Below, in pieces: positions 5,630-12,944 of a DNA stretch of 16,232 nt. This DNA comes from SHZL01 sp035292625 (GTDB taxonomy: Bacteria; Pseudomonadota; Gammaproteobacteria; Xanthomonadales; SZUA-36). The stretch is taken from the NCBI GenBank assembly GCA_035292625.1, contig DATDPS010000260.1:1-16232 (forward strand), read 5' to 3'. The position numbers and the translations under genes were made by a program. Positions within the stretch are counted from its first letter, which is position 1, and every line of letters starts with the position of its first letter. The notes under the pieces are model-generated. The model saw only the letters and a list, made by a program, of their open reading frames with translations, was not told where the DNA came from and ran no database searches.

Positions 5630-6655
5630 TTAACCGGGTAATGAACCCAGGCGCACCAGCATCTTGCCCAGGTTTTCCCCGGTAAACAGCTTGATGAAGG
5701 CTTGCGGCGCCTGCTCGATTCCCTCGACGATGGTTTCCTGCCAGCGCATTTTCCCGGCCCTGATCCACTGCACCATATCGCGCTGAAAGTCGTGCGCCAT
5801 GTCCATGTGGCTGGAAACGATGAAGCCCTGGATTTTCAGCTGTTTGCCGACCACCTGGATGAGGTTGTGCGGCCCGGCTTGCGGCTCGGTGGCATTGTAT
5901 TGCGCAATCATTCCGCACATGGCTATGCGGCCGAAGGGGCGCATGTTGTCGATGGCAGCTTCCAGGTGTTCGCCGCCGACGTTCTCGAAATACACGTCGA
6001 TTCCTTTGGGGCAGGCTGCGGCCACCGCCGCGGTCAGCGTGCCGCAGGTCTTGTAGTTGATCGCGGCGTCGATGCCGGCCTCCTGCCTCAACCAGGCGCA
6101 TTTCTCGTCAGAGCCGGCGCTGCCAACGACGGTGCAGTTCCTGGCCCTGGCGATCTGGCAGACGATCGAGCCCACCGCGCCCGCCGCGGCCGAAACGAAT
6201 ACCGTGTCGCCCTCCTTGAGTTCGCCGATGCGCAAAAGCCCGGCGTAAGCGGTCAGCCCGGGCATTCCAAGCACACCCAGGAAGGCCTGCACGGGCACAC
6301 CGGTGTCAGGGGGCAGGGCGCTCAGGTCCTTGCTGTTCACCAAGGCGTATTCCCGCCAGCCTTTCATATGCTTTACCAGGTCACCAGGCTGAAAGTGGCT
6401 GTCAGCCGAAGCCACCACTTCACCCACCGCGTGGCCCTCCAGCGCCGCGCCTACCTGGAAGGGTGGTACGTAACTTTTGCGCTCGATCATGCGGCCGCGC
6501 ATGTAGGGGTCAACCGACATGAACAGGTTGCGCACCAGCACTTCGTCCCCGGCCGGCGCATCGAGTTGTGTTTCGACCAGTGCGAAGTTGCCGGCGTGCG
6601 GCATGCCTTCGGGGCGGCTGGCGAGGTGGATTTCCCTGCTGGTGATGGTGGCCAT
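5630..6655 (-). CDS. CurA-like NADPH-dependent oxidoreductase (MDR superfamily)
   Basis: A 341-residue cytosolic zinc-free medium-chain reductase of the CurA/leukotriene-B4 dehydrogenase type. Hallmarks are SVDPYMRGRM at 47-56, LGVLGMPGLTAY at 126-137, the nucleotide-binding AAAGAVGS at 156-163, SAGSDEKC at 179-186 and CPKGIDVYFENVGG in the second half. No structural zinc lobe is seen. Relatives reduce the double bond of alpha,beta-unsaturated ketones and enals with NADPH, for example curcumin. The ATG at 6655 begins the family-typical N-terminus; an in-frame ATG at 6706 would add 17 unrelated residues spanning the upstream hairpin. Shine-Dalgarno support is weak. It is the last of the eight minus-strand genes and converges on the radical SAM gene. 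The family is firm; the substrate is unknown. Confidence 0.92.
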   Translation of the reverse strand: MATITSREIHLASRPEGMPHAGNFALVETQLDAPAGDEVLVRNLFMSVDPYMRGRMIERKSYVPPFQVGAALEGHAVGEVVASADSHFQPGDLVKHMKGWREYALVNSKDLSALPPDTGVPVQAFLGVLGMPGLTAYAGLLRIGELKEGDTVFVSAAAGAVGSIVCQIARARNCTVVGSAGSDEKCAWLRQEAGIDAAINYKTCGTLTAAVAAACPKGIDVYFENVGGEHLEAAIDNMRPFGRIAMCGMIAQYNATEPQAGPHNLIQVVGKQLKIQGFIVSSHMDMAHDFQRDMVQWIRAGKMRWQETIVEGIEQAPQAFIKLFTGENLGKMLVRLGSLPG

Positions 6656-6679
6656 GGTTACGGGTCCATTAGTTAGCGA

Positions 6680-6701
6680 GCCGGGCGGCGGCGCGCCCGG
6701 C
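6680..6701 (-). other. GC-rich intergenic hairpin between the glycine-zipper and CurA-like genes
   Basis: GCCGGGCG (6680-6687) and CGCCCGGC (6694-6701) form a perfect eight-base stem with a six-base loop, just after the glycine-zipper stop at 6707. No T-run follows on the minus strand, so it is not a classical intrinsic terminator. It could be a Rho-dependent or processing element that lowers read-through into the CurA-like gene. Confidence 0.4.
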
Positions 6702-6706
6702 CGCAT

Positions 6707-7165
6707 TCAGTTTTGCGTTTGCCAACTGCCATCTGGCTGCCGGCAAGCGGTGCCGTAAATCTGTTCGGTTTTCCCGCCAATCTGTGCGTCAAGCGTGTAT
6801 TCGCGGCAGGGACCGCTATCCGCTTCATAGGTGCTGGTGGGTGTCACCGTGTACTCATAGCCCGTGTCGGGATTGACCCAGCCGGTCGGCACCCCGGTGC
6901 GCACATTCTCCAGGGCCAGGGAGGTCCTCATCTGGTCCTGCTCATCCATCGAGCGGCCGATACTGCCGCCGATCATGGCGCCCGCCATGGAACCCACCAT
7001 GGTGGCCAGGACCTGTCCGCTGCCATCTCCCACCTGGTAGCCCAGGATGCCGCCGGCAATCATGCCAATGATCACGCCCTGCTCTTCCTGGCTCGGCATG
7101 GTCGTGCAGCCACCAGCCAGAAGCGCTGTACTGGAAAGAATACAAAGCATCGAATTTCTGAACAT
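6707..7165 (-). CDS. Glycine-zipper outer-membrane lipoprotein (17 kDa surface antigen-like)
   Basis: A 152-residue lipoprotein. The signal peptide ends in the lipobox LAGGC, making Cys20 the lipidated residue. Residues about 30-70 form a glycine-zipper segment with repeated GxxxG spacing (for example GMIAGGILGY and MVGSMAGAMIGGSIG), as in the rickettsial 17 kDa antigen and SlyB-like proteins. The C-terminal part (NPDTGYEYTVTPTSTYE, then CREYTLDAQIGGK) is the small beta-rich domain often found after this zipper, with two cysteines that could pair. The ATG at 7165 is preferred because GGGG lies seven bases upstream; the ATG at 7171 is too close to it. It is probably anchored in the outer membrane with a structural role. 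It follows the hydrolase gene by about 130 bases, so it may have its own promoter, although no convincing one was seen. Confidence 0.88.
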   Translation of the reverse strand: MFRNSMLCILSSTALLAGGCTTMPSQEEQGVIIGMIAGGILGYQVGDGSGQVLATMVGSMAGAMIGGSIGRSMDEQDQMRTSLALENVRTGVPTGWVNPDTGYEYTVTPTSTYEADSGPCREYTLDAQIGGKTEQIYGTACRQPDGSWQTQN

Positions 7166-7294
7166 CGTCATTCCCCGGGTAAACGCCTCGGCAGTGCATA
7201 GCGCCAGCGAGCGGGCGTGCTGCGCTCAATTGGTGAAAGTGAATTATGGCCGCATTGGGCCCGCATCGCCACATTGCAGATAGCGCGACGGGCC

Positions 7295-8422
7295 CTACTG
7301 GATTTGTGGCGTGAGCAACAGATGCAGTGCGCGCCATGTGCGCCAGATATCCATGCCCGAAATGTCACGATCCACGTGGTGCAGGCCTTCCAGCAGATAC
7401 AGGTGCGCCTGGCCTTCCGGCAGGGCCGCGGCCAGCGAGACACTTTCAGTGTAGGGGATGATGTCGTCGTCCAGTCCGTGTACCAGGATGACCTCGGCGT
7501 CCAGTTCGGAGAGATCGACCGCGGCGAGGTTGAGCGCATCAATGTCGGCGCGAACCGCGGGCGGCAGGTTTTGCATCAGCGTGGGAACTTTCTCCGCATC
7601 AGCATTGGTGATGAAATCATAGACCGCAAGGCCTGGCGGGCCCAGTTTGGCATAAACATCGTCGGTCGCCGCCGCGGGGTCATTCAGTTTGCGCTGCACC
7701 AGGATGGACAGGGCTTCCCGGTCGGATGGATCCGGCAGGCGTTGGGCGTTGCTGAGGGCATAGACCCACTTGCCGTACGCATTCGGCTCACGGTGTTGTG
7801 GCATGCCGTCGAGCTCGAAATACCCGGTGGTGAGATACGTGAGGATGCGCTTCATATCATGATAGCCGCCGACCAGGAACAGGAACCTGACCTGCCCGCG
7901 GATGGCGGGATCGAGCGCAGCCAGCACGGCCGGCCCGGTCGCCACGCTGAAGGCGCCGATGCCCAGCCAGCCCCCGGGTTCCAGCCCGGCCTCATCGCGC
8001 AGAAAAGCAAAGGCGCCGGCAATTTCACCGATGCTTTCGGGCGATGGTTCCAGCCTGCGCAAGGACTGGATATCCGGCACCACCACGGCGAAACCCGAGC
8101 GGGCCAGCATGGTGGCGAACTCCATCAGGCGGGGGTCATTGCGGCCTTCGGCGGCAGCGCCCGGAACCAGCACCATGCCGGCCCGCGGTCCATCCGTCGG
8201 AAGGTAGAGATCCGCTTCCTGGACCCGTCCGTCCATTCGCCACGAAGTGGCGCTGCGCAGGGCTTCAGGGCGGTTTTGCGCCAGTGGTAAATCGACGTGC
8301 GCCAGGTCAGCCAGGGCCAACAGCGCGGCATAGCCATGGCGCAGGGACGAGGCGGACAGGGCGATGAGCACGGCGGCCACAAGGGTGGTAGTGAGTATTC
8401 GCCGGGGCCAGGGTGATTTCAT
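7295..8422 (-). CDS. Membrane-anchored or exported alpha/beta hydrolase
   Basis: A 375-residue protein with a hydrophobic N-terminal segment (residues 9-25) that is a signal peptide or membrane anchor. The alpha/beta hydrolase fold shows as MVLVPGAA (83-90, oxyanion strand), FAVVVPDI (111-118) and a nucleophile elbow around Ser159. Asp319 in HGLDDDIIP and His348/His349 in GLHHVD complete a likely triad. The elbow reads GAFSVATG, with alanines where the usual GxSxG has glycines. Relatives include dienelactone hydrolase-like and other esterases, but the substrate cannot be named. The gene starts 39 bases after the phosphotransferase-AAA gene. No Shine-Dalgarno precedes the ATG, but a TATAGT sits where it would give a leaderless transcript. 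It is probably co-transcribed or separately promoted; the evidence does not decide. Confidence 0.85.
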   Translation of the reverse strand: MKSPWPRRILTTTLVAAVLIALSASSLRHGYAALLALADLAHVDLPLAQNRPEALRSATSWRMDGRVQEADLYLPTDGPRAGMVLVPGAAAEGRNDPRLMEFATMLARSGFAVVVPDIQSLRRLEPSPESIGEIAGAFAFLRDEAGLEPGGWLGIGAFSVATGPAVLAALDPAIRGQVRFLFLVGGYHDMKRILTYLTTGYFELDGMPQHREPNAYGKWVYALSNAQRLPDPSDREALSILVQRKLNDPAAATDDVYAKLGPPGLAVYDFITNADAEKVPTLMQNLPPAVRADIDALNLAAVDLSELDAEVILVHGLDDDIIPYTESVSLAAALPEGQAHLYLLEGLHHVDRDISGMDIWRTWRALHLLLTPQIQ

Positions 8423-8428
8423 GTTCAG

Positions 8429-8434
8429 ACTATA
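8429..8434 (-). promoter_or_regulatory. Possible -10 box giving a leaderless hydrolase transcript
   Basis: TATAGT on the minus strand matches five of six consensus bases and ends six bases before the ATG at 8422, so the first transcribed base would be the A of the start codon. The hydrolase gene lacks a Shine-Dalgarno, which fits. The -35 position (about TACGCC) is poor, so the prediction is weak. Confidence 0.28.
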
Positions 8435-8461
8435 ACGGAACGGCAGGCCAGGGCGTAGTGT

Positions 8462-10030
8462 TCATGCCCCGGCTCCCGGATGGAGTTGCGGGCCATCCGG
8501 GGCGAAGCGCTCGCGCAGGATTGCTTCGATGCCGGATTGATCGAGCGAGGTATCCAGCGTGAGCCACTGCGCGGGGTCCAGCTCCGTAACCGGCTCCCAG
8601 GTGCGGGCAAATTCATCGTAGATATCCACCCGCGCATCACTGACGCTGGGCGCACGGGCGCGTTCCTGCAAGCGCTGCAGGGCAATCCCGCGCGGCGCCT
8701 GGCACTCGATGAAACAGAAGGGCAAGCCAAGTCGAGTGGCGAGTTGCCGTGCGGCCCCGCGTTCCGCGGCTGAGCGGAACGTTGCGTCGATGATGACGCT
8801 GCGCCGGCTGTTGAGCACGGCTTCAGCCCGCCGCAGCACCTCGGCGTAAACCCGGGCCGTGAACTCCTGCCCGTAGGCTTCGCTGAACGCAGCGGCATCG
8901 ACGCGGGTTTCAAAGCCGACCCCCAGCAGATGCTTGCGCGTGCGGTCGGTGTCAACCGCCGGACAGTGCAGCAAGTGCGAAAGCTGCCTGCTGGTGTGGC
9001 TCTTGCCCGAGGCGATCAGTCCCCCGACCGCGATCAGCATGGGCGCTGTCAATGGCTCCCGCTGCGCGGACAGGGCATGCAGGTAATAGCCGCGGGCATT
9101 GTGTTCCGCCGCGGCGCGCGCGTCCGCGCCAGCTTGCTCATCGCTGGCCAGGAACGACGCAACCTTGGCGCGGACGTAAGCGCGATAGCCCGTATAGAAA
9201 TCGGCCAGGGCATACAGGTCGTAGTCGCCGGAGCACTGGGCATAGTCCGCCAGCAGGTCCTCCGCCAGGTCCGCCCGGCCCTGGTGGGCCAGGTCCATCA
9301 CCAGGAAGGTGAGGTCCGCGCACACGTCGGCATAGCGGAAGCGCTCGTTGAATTCGATGCAGTCGATGATATCCAGCGAGTTGGCCGCCAGGTAAATGTG
9401 CTCGAGGCGCAAGTCGCCGTGGCCATCGCAAATCCTGCCCGCCCGGATGCGCTGTTCGAACAGATCGCGGTGCTGTTCGAGAAAACCGAGCTGCCGGTTC
9501 TCGATTTCACGTTCCTGCTGCTGGCTGATACAGCACGCGTTGAGCCCCTGCGCCTGCGCAAAGTTCTCGAGGACGTTTTGCCGGATGCAGGCAAGGCTGC
9601 CAAAGGAGTCGATAGCGGCGGAACGTTCGGCACCGGCGTGAAAGCTGGCCAGGCGGGTGGCCAGCCGGTGCATGTGATCGCGCCGTAGCTGGCCCTTGCG
9701 CAGAAGGACATCCGCCCGGTGGGCGTCATCGAGGCGCCGCATGCGCACCGCATAATCGACAATGGCCCCGCTGCCGTCCACGCGGTGGGTTCCGTCGGCA
9801 TCCAGGGTTATTGGTACTACATCCAGGTACACATCACGGCTGAGCCTCTGGTTGAGCACGTACTCCTGTTCGCAGGCCTGCCTGCGCTGGTCCAGCGTGG
9901 AGAAATCGAGGAAGCCCAGGGAAACGGGCTTCTTCACCTTGATGACGGTTTGCCCGTGGAGGAAGACCCACGATATATGGGTTTCGATCAGTTCGCAGCC
10001 GCGTGCCAGATCGCTTTTCAACTCACCCAC
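8462..10030 (-). CDS. Bifunctional phosphotransferase-like / AAA-family kinase fusion
   Basis: A 522-residue cytosolic two-domain protein. The N-terminal half resembles aminoglycoside/choline phosphotransferases, with the catalytic-loop motif HGDLRLEH at 204-211 and a downstream metal-binding aspartate in IIDCIEF (Asp223). The C-terminal part is a P-loop kinase domain with Walker A GLIASGKS at 337-344 and a zeta-toxin/gluconate-kinase-like layout. This domain pair is a known, widespread, poorly characterised bacterial architecture (COG2187 joined to COG0645-like); no resistance function should be assumed. The start is GTG at 10030, with AGAGG about six bases upstream. It follows the ATP-grasp gene by 56 bases and may be its co-transcribed kinase partner, though its wide occurrence elsewhere suggests a housekeeping role. 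The substrate is unknown. Confidence 0.9.
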   Translation of the reverse strand: MGELKSDLARGCELIETHISWVFLHGQTVIKVKKPVSLGFLDFSTLDQRRQACEQEYVLNQRLSRDVYLDVVPITLDADGTHRVDGSGAIVDYAVRMRRLDDAHRADVLLRKGQLRRDHMHRLATRLASFHAGAERSAAIDSFGSLACIRQNVLENFAQAQGLNACCISQQQEREIENRQLGFLEQHRDLFEQRIRAGRICDGHGDLRLEHIYLAANSLDIIDCIEFNERFRYADVCADLTFLVMDLAHQGRADLAEDLLADYAQCSGDYDLYALADFYTGYRAYVRAKVASFLASDEQAGADARAAAEHNARGYYLHALSAQREPLTAPMLIAVGGLIASGKSHTSRQLSHLLHCPAVDTDRTRKHLLGVGFETRVDAAAFSEAYGQEFTARVYAEVLRRAEAVLNSRRSVIIDATFRSAAERGAARQLATRLGLPFCFIECQAPRGIALQRLQERARAPSVSDARVDIYDEFARTWEPVTELDPAQWLTLDTSLDQSGIEAILRERFAPDGPQLHPGAGA

Positions 10031-10086
10031 GGATACCTCTCACGGTCGCGTTTTAGCCCCCCGCACTGGCTGACGCACGCGTCCCA

Positions 10087-11088
10087 TCATGCGTTGTGGC
10101 GCAGCTTTTCTCCGGAGTGCCGTTCCAGCATGGCGAGAATCCTGCCTTTGATCATCTCCATACGGGCATTCATCTGCGGGTGCTCATTGGTGAGGAAATC
10201 CATGCTTGGATTGGCTTCGAAGATGAGCATTTCCCCTGCGGGGCTCAAGCTGCAATCAATGCCGTAAATATCGAGCTGCAACCTGTTGGTGATTTCAGCC
10301 AAGGCAGGCTTCAACTGCGGGATCACCTCCGTCTCAAGCGTTTTTGACCGCACGCGATCCTGTTCCCAGGACTCCCGCTGCATCATGAACCTGCGGCTGG
10401 CCCCATGCACCATCCAGTTCTCGTCGTAGAGTGATCCGCGCAGCACGGGTTCGCCGTCGATGAGGATGAGACGCTGCCGGTGGTACATGCCCGAGTCATC
10501 CCTGCAATCCACGAACTCCGTCAGGTAAAAATCCCGGCCATCGAAGGGATAAACATGCAGGGCAGGGTAGTCCCCGCGGTTGTTCACGCGCAGGGTGCTC
10601 GTGCCGCCGTGGTCCCCGGCCATGCGCACCATGAACGGGAAAGCGAAATTTTCGGATGCTGCGCGCCTGAACACTTCGTCCGGTGACCCGGGGTTGAAGC
10701 GCACCGTTTTTGGCATGGTGACGCCGGGTATGCCCTGCAGTAATGCAGAGACCCTTTCGCGCGTCGTCCCCAGTACGCTTTCCGGGCGATTGATGACTGG
10801 TGCGTCCACTTGCGCGCACAGTTCCGCGCAACGCTCCAGCGCGCCGCGATGCGTGTCGGCGTTGGCGATCTGGTTGACGATCAATGAGGGTTTCTTTCTG
10901 AAGTCGAACCCCTGCTGTATCACGCTCTTGCCAAACAGCACGGCGAAAGCGGCGGATTCCTCTTTCAGGTCAAGCTGTTGTTGAATGGAACAATTGCCGT
11001 CATACATGTGGGAAATATGATTGTTCGCATTGATGCTGGCGCGAATCGTCGATTGATCATTGATGCCGATGACGAAAAGTATGGCCAC
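10087..11088 (-). CDS. ATP-grasp ligase (RimK-like)
   Basis: A 333-residue protein with an ATP-grasp fold. The pre-ATP-grasp region is residues 1-120. Nucleotide-binding strands include FPFMVRMAGDHGGTST (150-165) and the hinge YLTEFVDCRDDSG (188-200). The magnesium site is GIDCSLSPAGEMLIFEANPS (276-295), with Asp278, Glu291 and Asn293 as likely ligands. Enzymes of this class activate a carboxylate as an acyl phosphate and join it to an amine or thiol. The preferred start is GTG at 11088, with GGAGG eight bases upstream; the frame opens earlier, at a TTG at 11136 inside the upstream gene, but that has no such support. It lies 17 bases after the oxidoreductase-methyltransferase fusion, so the two are almost certainly co-transcribed. 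It is not a housekeeping ligase I recognise. A role in building a small amide-containing metabolite is inference. Confidence 0.88.
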   Translation of the reverse strand: MAILFVIGINDQSTIRASINANNHISHMYDGNCSIQQQLDLKEESAAFAVLFGKSVIQQGFDFRKKPSLIVNQIANADTHRGALERCAELCAQVDAPVINRPESVLGTTRERVSALLQGIPGVTMPKTVRFNPGSPDEVFRRAASENFAFPFMVRMAGDHGGTSTLRVNNRGDYPALHVYPFDGRDFYLTEFVDCRDDSGMYHRQRLILIDGEPVLRGSLYDENWMVHGASRRFMMQRESWEQDRVRSKTLETEVIPQLKPALAEITNRLQLDIYGIDCSLSPAGEMLIFEANPSMDFLTNEHPQMNARMEMIKGRILAMLERHSGEKLRHNA

Positions 11089-11105
11089 TGGTAAAGCCTC
11101 CGAGC

Positions 11106-12917
11106 CTAGCGTGGAGAAAACACCATGATAGGGCAACGATCACCCAATTCGTAGCCTGGTACCTCGTATGCCTGCTCCTGGAATAAACCGGAATGCAATT
11201 CGCGGATTTCATCCAGGTTCGTGAAGGTCAGGCGGTGGTCGCTGTTTCGATAGGTATTGATGGTATCCACGGTTTCAGCCGGCCAGCTTGTCGTGGCTTT
11301 CGCCTCATTCCACGTCTTCCAAATTTCACCAACCCGTACCCCTTCCCTGGCCGAGGTTTGCATTGACATGGCCAACCGCCATTTGAACGCATGGAAACTG
11401 CCTGTTTTGCCTTCAGCGAGATCGGCGAATACTTGCTTCGGCTGCTCTGGTTGGCCTGGCTGCACAAAAAACCGCATGATCAGCAACCCAGTGCCGCGCA
11501 TGACCCTTCGAACGGCCTGGAGAAATACACTCTGCAGCCTGGGGTACTCGAGCGAGGTGAAGCAGCCGTCGCCAATAACGATATCAAATGATTCTGGCTG
11601 GAACGGTAATCTCAGCCACTCGGCCTGAACGGCTTGTTTCGTCCCGGATTTCCGGGCGGGCCAGATCTCCTCGATCATGACGCGTGATTTCTCCACCGCC
11701 CACAGCCGCGTGCCGGGCGGCCAGCACATCTCCGCGATTTCCGGGGTAACACCACACAGGAGTACGTTGCACGTTTCAGCCGGTGACTGATCAAACCATC
11801 GCGATACGTGCTTCTCCATGACCTTTATGTCCTCCGGGCAGGGACGTAATGGGGGGCCAAAATATTTCCACTGTTTCGGCGCGTTCTGCCAGAACTGGCT
11901 TTTGTTCGTCATCTTTTTCACCATTTCGCTGACCGCAAGGCCATCGGACAAATTGCACACAGTGACCTTTTCCCCGGCCAGAAACCGTATCGCGTTCTGG
12001 ACGCAAAATTCCATGGGCCGGTCTTCCATGTGAACTTCTTCCCGCCTGCCCGATGGGTACAAAACCGTCACCATCGAGACCTGCTCGATAGCCTTGCTGG
12101 GCGGAAGCTCGACAGAAATTCGCACGCCATTGCCAAGCTGTACGTCAACCCGCCTTTCATTGCTCCCGGAACACAGGCTCAGGTCGAGGTGTGTGAGAGC
12201 CCCGTTTGCGTGCTCCAGCAGAGCATAGCCGCCGCCGTGTTCAGGCAGGATCTGGCCTTTTCCTATCTGCATGTCAAAGGTATGGGCGTCCAAAATGTGC
12301 TTGATCTCGCCAGCGATTTTCCTGGCTATGGACAGCATGTGCGGTCCTTCGATCATCCAGGCATTGGGCACCGCGTCATGCACAAATCCCCTGCTGGATG
12401 TGGAATCAGGAACCCGGTCCTTGTGAAACAGGACATCGATCTGTATGGGAGCCGAACCCTGCTGGTTGATTTTTTCGAGCAGCTTTTGTATACCCCTCGA
12501 TGCCACGTAGGTGTCCATGTAGACCACTTGGCAATGACTCAGCTTCGCGACCAGTGCTTTGCTGCTGGCGGAGTCCCACCCCAGGGGTTTTTCGATCAGA
12601 AACTTCCTGATGCCGTGCGTGAGCGCTGTCCCGACCAGGTCCAGGTTGATCTTGGCCGGCACGCAAAAATCAACGATGACCTCGCTGCCCACCTCTCCCA
12701 GCGCTTCTCCCAACTCCCGGAATACCTTCACCCCGGGCAGTGCCGATTCAATTTCCGCGCGTGTGTCCGCATTTGGCTCCACGACAGCCGCCATGTTGCA
12801 CCGGCCCGCCAGGGCGTCATAAGCTTTTTTATGTATTTTGCCGGCCCGCCCAAATCCGACGATGACCACATTGATTCCAGCTTGGCGAAATTCCGGTGCT
12901 GCTTTGCGAAATGTCAT
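11106..12917 (-). CDS. Gfo/Idh/MocA oxidoreductase fused to a class I methyltransferase
   Basis: A 603-residue protein combining two enzymes. Residues about 14-340 form a Gfo/Idh/MocA-type NAD(P)-dependent oxidoreductase: Rossmann motif GFGRAG at 21-26, EKPLG at 109-113, and a GPHMLSIA segment in the substrate domain, where the aspartate usually following the histidine (HxxD) is a serine (H193-M-L-S196). Residues about 380-603 form an AdoMet-dependent methyltransferase: LLCGVTPEIAEMCWPPGTRL, then WAVEKS (407-412) and SFDIVIGDGCFTSLEYPR (443-460), then RRVMRGTGLLIMRFF. The ATG at 12917 has only a distant Shine-Dalgarno-like GAGG. It starts 27 bases after the flavoprotein gene and ends 17 bases before the ATP-grasp gene. 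The fusion predicts that reduction or oxidation and methylation act on one substrate. I do not recognise a characterised protein with this architecture. Confidence 0.88.
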   Translation of the reverse strand: MTFRKAAPEFRQAGINVVIVGFGRAGKIHKKAYDALAGRCNMAAVVEPNADTRAEIESALPGVKVFRELGEALGEVGSEVIVDFCVPAKINLDLVGTALTHGIRKFLIEKPLGWDSASSKALVAKLSHCQVVYMDTYVASRGIQKLLEKINQQGSAPIQIDVLFHKDRVPDSTSSRGFVHDAVPNAWMIEGPHMLSIARKIAGEIKHILDAHTFDMQIGKGQILPEHGGGYALLEHANGALTHLDLSLCSGSNERRVDVQLGNGVRISVELPPSKAIEQVSMVTVLYPSGRREEVHMEDRPMEFCVQNAIRFLAGEKVTVCNLSDGLAVSEMVKKMTNKSQFWQNAPKQWKYFGPPLRPCPEDIKVMEKHVSRWFDQSPAETCNVLLCGVTPEIAEMCWPPGTRLWAVEKSRVMIEEIWPARKSGTKQAVQAEWLRLPFQPESFDIVIGDGCFTSLEYPRLQSVFLQAVRRVMRGTGLLIMRFFVQPGQPEQPKQVFADLAEGKTGSFHAFKWRLAMSMQTSAREGVRVGEIWKTWNEAKATTSWPAETVDTINTYRNSDHRLTFTNLDEIRELHSGLFQEQAYEVPGYELGDRCPIMVFSPR

Positions 12918-12944
12918 GAGCGGCCCGTTGGCATCCTCACCCGC

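Noticed and set aside
5702..6676. Plus-strand frame of 324 codons opposite the CurA-like gene
   Set aside because: The CurA-like protein is supported along its whole length; the antisense frame shows no domain.
8462..10030. Aminoglycoside resistance gene
   Set aside because: The phosphotransferase-like domain is joined to an AAA kinase in a widespread uncharacterised architecture. Nothing indicates a drug substrate.
10066..10086. Terminator after the ATP-grasp gene
   Set aside because: Only a five-base GACGC/GCGTC inverted repeat is present, with no T-run, which is too weak to call.
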